Positions 6,493 to 7,530 of a DNA stretch of 7,530 nucleotides are shown here, piece after piece. A program made the translations under genes and the position numbers. The number at the start of each line of letters is the position of its first letter. The first letter of the stretch is position 1. The DNA lies in NCBI GenBank assembly GCA_028868455.1, contig JAGWUK010000137.1, positions 1-7,530 of the forward strand, given 5' to 3'. The notes beneath the pieces are model-generated. The model saw nothing but the letters and a program-made list of their open reading frames with translations, ran no database searches and had not been told where the DNA came from. The stretch comes from Burkholderiales bacterium. GTDB lineage: Bacteria; Pseudomonadota; Gammaproteobacteria; Burkholderiales; Burkholderiaceae_D.

Positions 6493-7377
6493 ATGCACTC
6501 GCCCCTTCCTATCCGCGACGGAGTCGCCGCCAGTTATTTGTGGATACCCGAAGGTCAATGGGAAAATCTTTTGACGTTTTTAATCCGGCAATTCCCCGAC
6601 ATTGAGCGCCGCATCTGGCAAACCCGCATTCTTAAAAACGAAGTTGTCGATCAAAACGGCACGCCATTGCAAGAAAATAGCCCGGTGCGGCGCGGCATGT
6701 GTATTTTTTACTATCGCGAACTGGAGACGGAAACGCCGATACCGTTTCAGGAAAAAATCCTGCACAGTGATGAACATTTATTGGTCGTGGATAAGCCGCA
6801 TTTTTTACCCGTGACGCCGGGCGGTCGTTTTTTGCATGAAACCTTGTTGGTCAGGCTGAAAAAAGTCACGGGACTTGAGCATCTGACACCAATACACAGG
6901 CTCGACAGGGAAACAGCGGGCATCATACTGTTCTCACATAATCCGGCAACACGGGGACGGTATCAAAGTTTGTTTCAGCAACGAAACATACAAAAAACAT
7001 ATCATGCCGTCGCTCCCGCTTTGCCTGAGCGCAGTTTCCCCTTCACGTATTGCAGCCGCATGGAAGAATCTCCTCGTTTCTTTGTCATGCACGAAGTTCC
7101 TGGTGTAGCAAATTCCGAAACCCGGATAGATATCGTCGAAACACGCGGCGCATTGAATTTATATCGTTTAATGCCAGTCACCGGAAAAAAACACCAATTG
7201 CGCGTCCACATGCATAGCCTCGGAGCACCTATCGTCAATGATGGCTTCTACCCAGACGTCTTGCCCGGCTATAACGATGATTTCAGCAAGCCCTTGCAAT
7301 TGCTAGCCAAGGCCATCGCTTTTGATGATCCGCTGAGCGGAATCCGGCGTTACTACGAAAGCGATAAATCCCTTTAA
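6493..7377 (+). CDS. RluA-family RNA pseudouridine synthase
   Basis: It converts specific uridines of rRNA or tRNA to pseudouridine. The 294-residue form starts at ATG 6493. The N-terminal part (about 20-80) resembles the small S4-like RNA-binding module of RluA relatives, with RRIWQTRILKNEVVDQNG. The catalytic domain follows: LLVVDKPHFLPVTPGG (about 96-111), the signature HRLDRETAG (135-143) with the catalytic Asp138, QKTYHAV near 167-173, and GKKHQLRVHMHSLGAPIVND (231-250). The frame also opens at GTG 6448, adding 15 residues; neither start has a clear ribosome site. I prefer 6493 because the conserved-looking sequence begins there. The RNA target cannot be assigned, so I give no symbol. 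It is the only protein gene on the plus strand and precedes tRNA-Pro by 73 bases; no terminator is evident between them. Confidence 0.93.
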   Translation: MHSPLPIRDGVAASYLWIPEGQWENLLTFLIRQFPDIERRIWQTRILKNEVVDQNGTPLQENSPVRRGMCIFYYRELETETPIPFQEKILHSDEHLLVVDKPHFLPVTPGGRFLHETLLVRLKKVTGLEHLTPIHRLDRETAGIILFSHNPATRGRYQSLFQQRNIQKTYHAVAPALPERSFPFTYCSRMEESPRFFVMHEVPGVANSETRIDIVETRGALNLYRLMPVTGKKHQLRVHMHSLGAPIVNDGFYPDVLPGYNDDFSKPLQLLAKAIAFDDPLSGIRRYYESDKSL

Positions 7378-7412
7378 GCTCCCTTATCAGGCCGCCAAAA
7401 GTGACAAATGTA

Positions 7413-7441
7413 TTGACAACATGCGGCCCAAACGATAACAT
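7413..7441 (+). promoter_or_regulatory. Promoter candidate for tRNA-Pro
   Basis: A perfect -35 TTGACA (7413-7418) is followed after 17 bases by TAACAT (7436-7441, 4/6); GATAAC at 7434-7439 with 15-base spacing is an alternative. Either puts the start only a few bases before the mature tRNA 5' end, so the leader would be very short. Confidence 0.6.
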
Positions 7442-7450
7442 GCATGTCTT

Positions 7451-7527
<77 letters not shown>

Positions 7528-7530
7528 AAT

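Noticed and set aside
6310..6558. Minus-strand open frame of 82 residues with a codon-like C-terminal tail (LVTLHDGDVRLL)
   Set aside because: It overlaps the start of the well-supported pseudouridine synthase gene, lacks a ribosome site, and its first half is arginine-rich and not protein-like. I cannot exclude a decayed gene fragment.

Overview
This window looks like chromosomal DNA of a betaproteobacterium, most plausibly from the Oxalobacteraceae/Burkholderiales (Herminiimonas-like). That assignment is an inference from protein character, moderate GC and gene content; no search was run. I see no phage, insertion sequence, CRISPR array or rRNA. Most of the window is ordinary core-genome content.

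Layout. On the minus strand, transcribed from high to low coordinates, are a TorD/NarJ-family chaperone (5508-6149), fdhD (4420-5271), gltX for glutamyl-tRNA synthetase (2883-4271), and a three-gene tRNA unit: tRNA-Ala(GGC) and two identical tRNA-Glu(TTC) genes (2819 down to 2490), closed by a strong intrinsic terminator. After a gene-free stretch (2007-2452) come a glutathione S-transferase-like gene (1371-2006) and metY (1-1242), whose 3' end lies outside the window. On the plus strand are an RluA-family pseudouridine synthase (6493-7377) and tRNA-Pro(TGG) (7451-7527).

How the parts fit. GltX charges tRNA-Glu, and its two tRNA-Glu substrates lie immediately downstream on the same strand behind their own promoter. 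The TorD-like chaperone and FdhD are both maturation factors for molybdenum formate dehydrogenase or related molybdoenzymes, but no such enzyme is encoded here. MetY makes homocysteine from O-acetylhomoserine and sulfide. The pseudouridine synthase modifies RNA.

The most notable signals are non-coding. Upstream of fdhD is a 27-bp dyad (AAAATATAC, nine bases containing a C tract, GTATATTTT), with a second inverted copy of AATATACTCCCC 62 bp away. It resembles operators of the CsoR/RcnR/FrmR repressor family, which suggests possible formaldehyde or metal control of formate dehydrogenase maturation. In the tRNA unit, tRNA-Ala and the first tRNA-Glu are each bracketed by complementary leader and trailer arms, which would form terminal stems in the precursor RNA. 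I did not find a convincing new multigene system.
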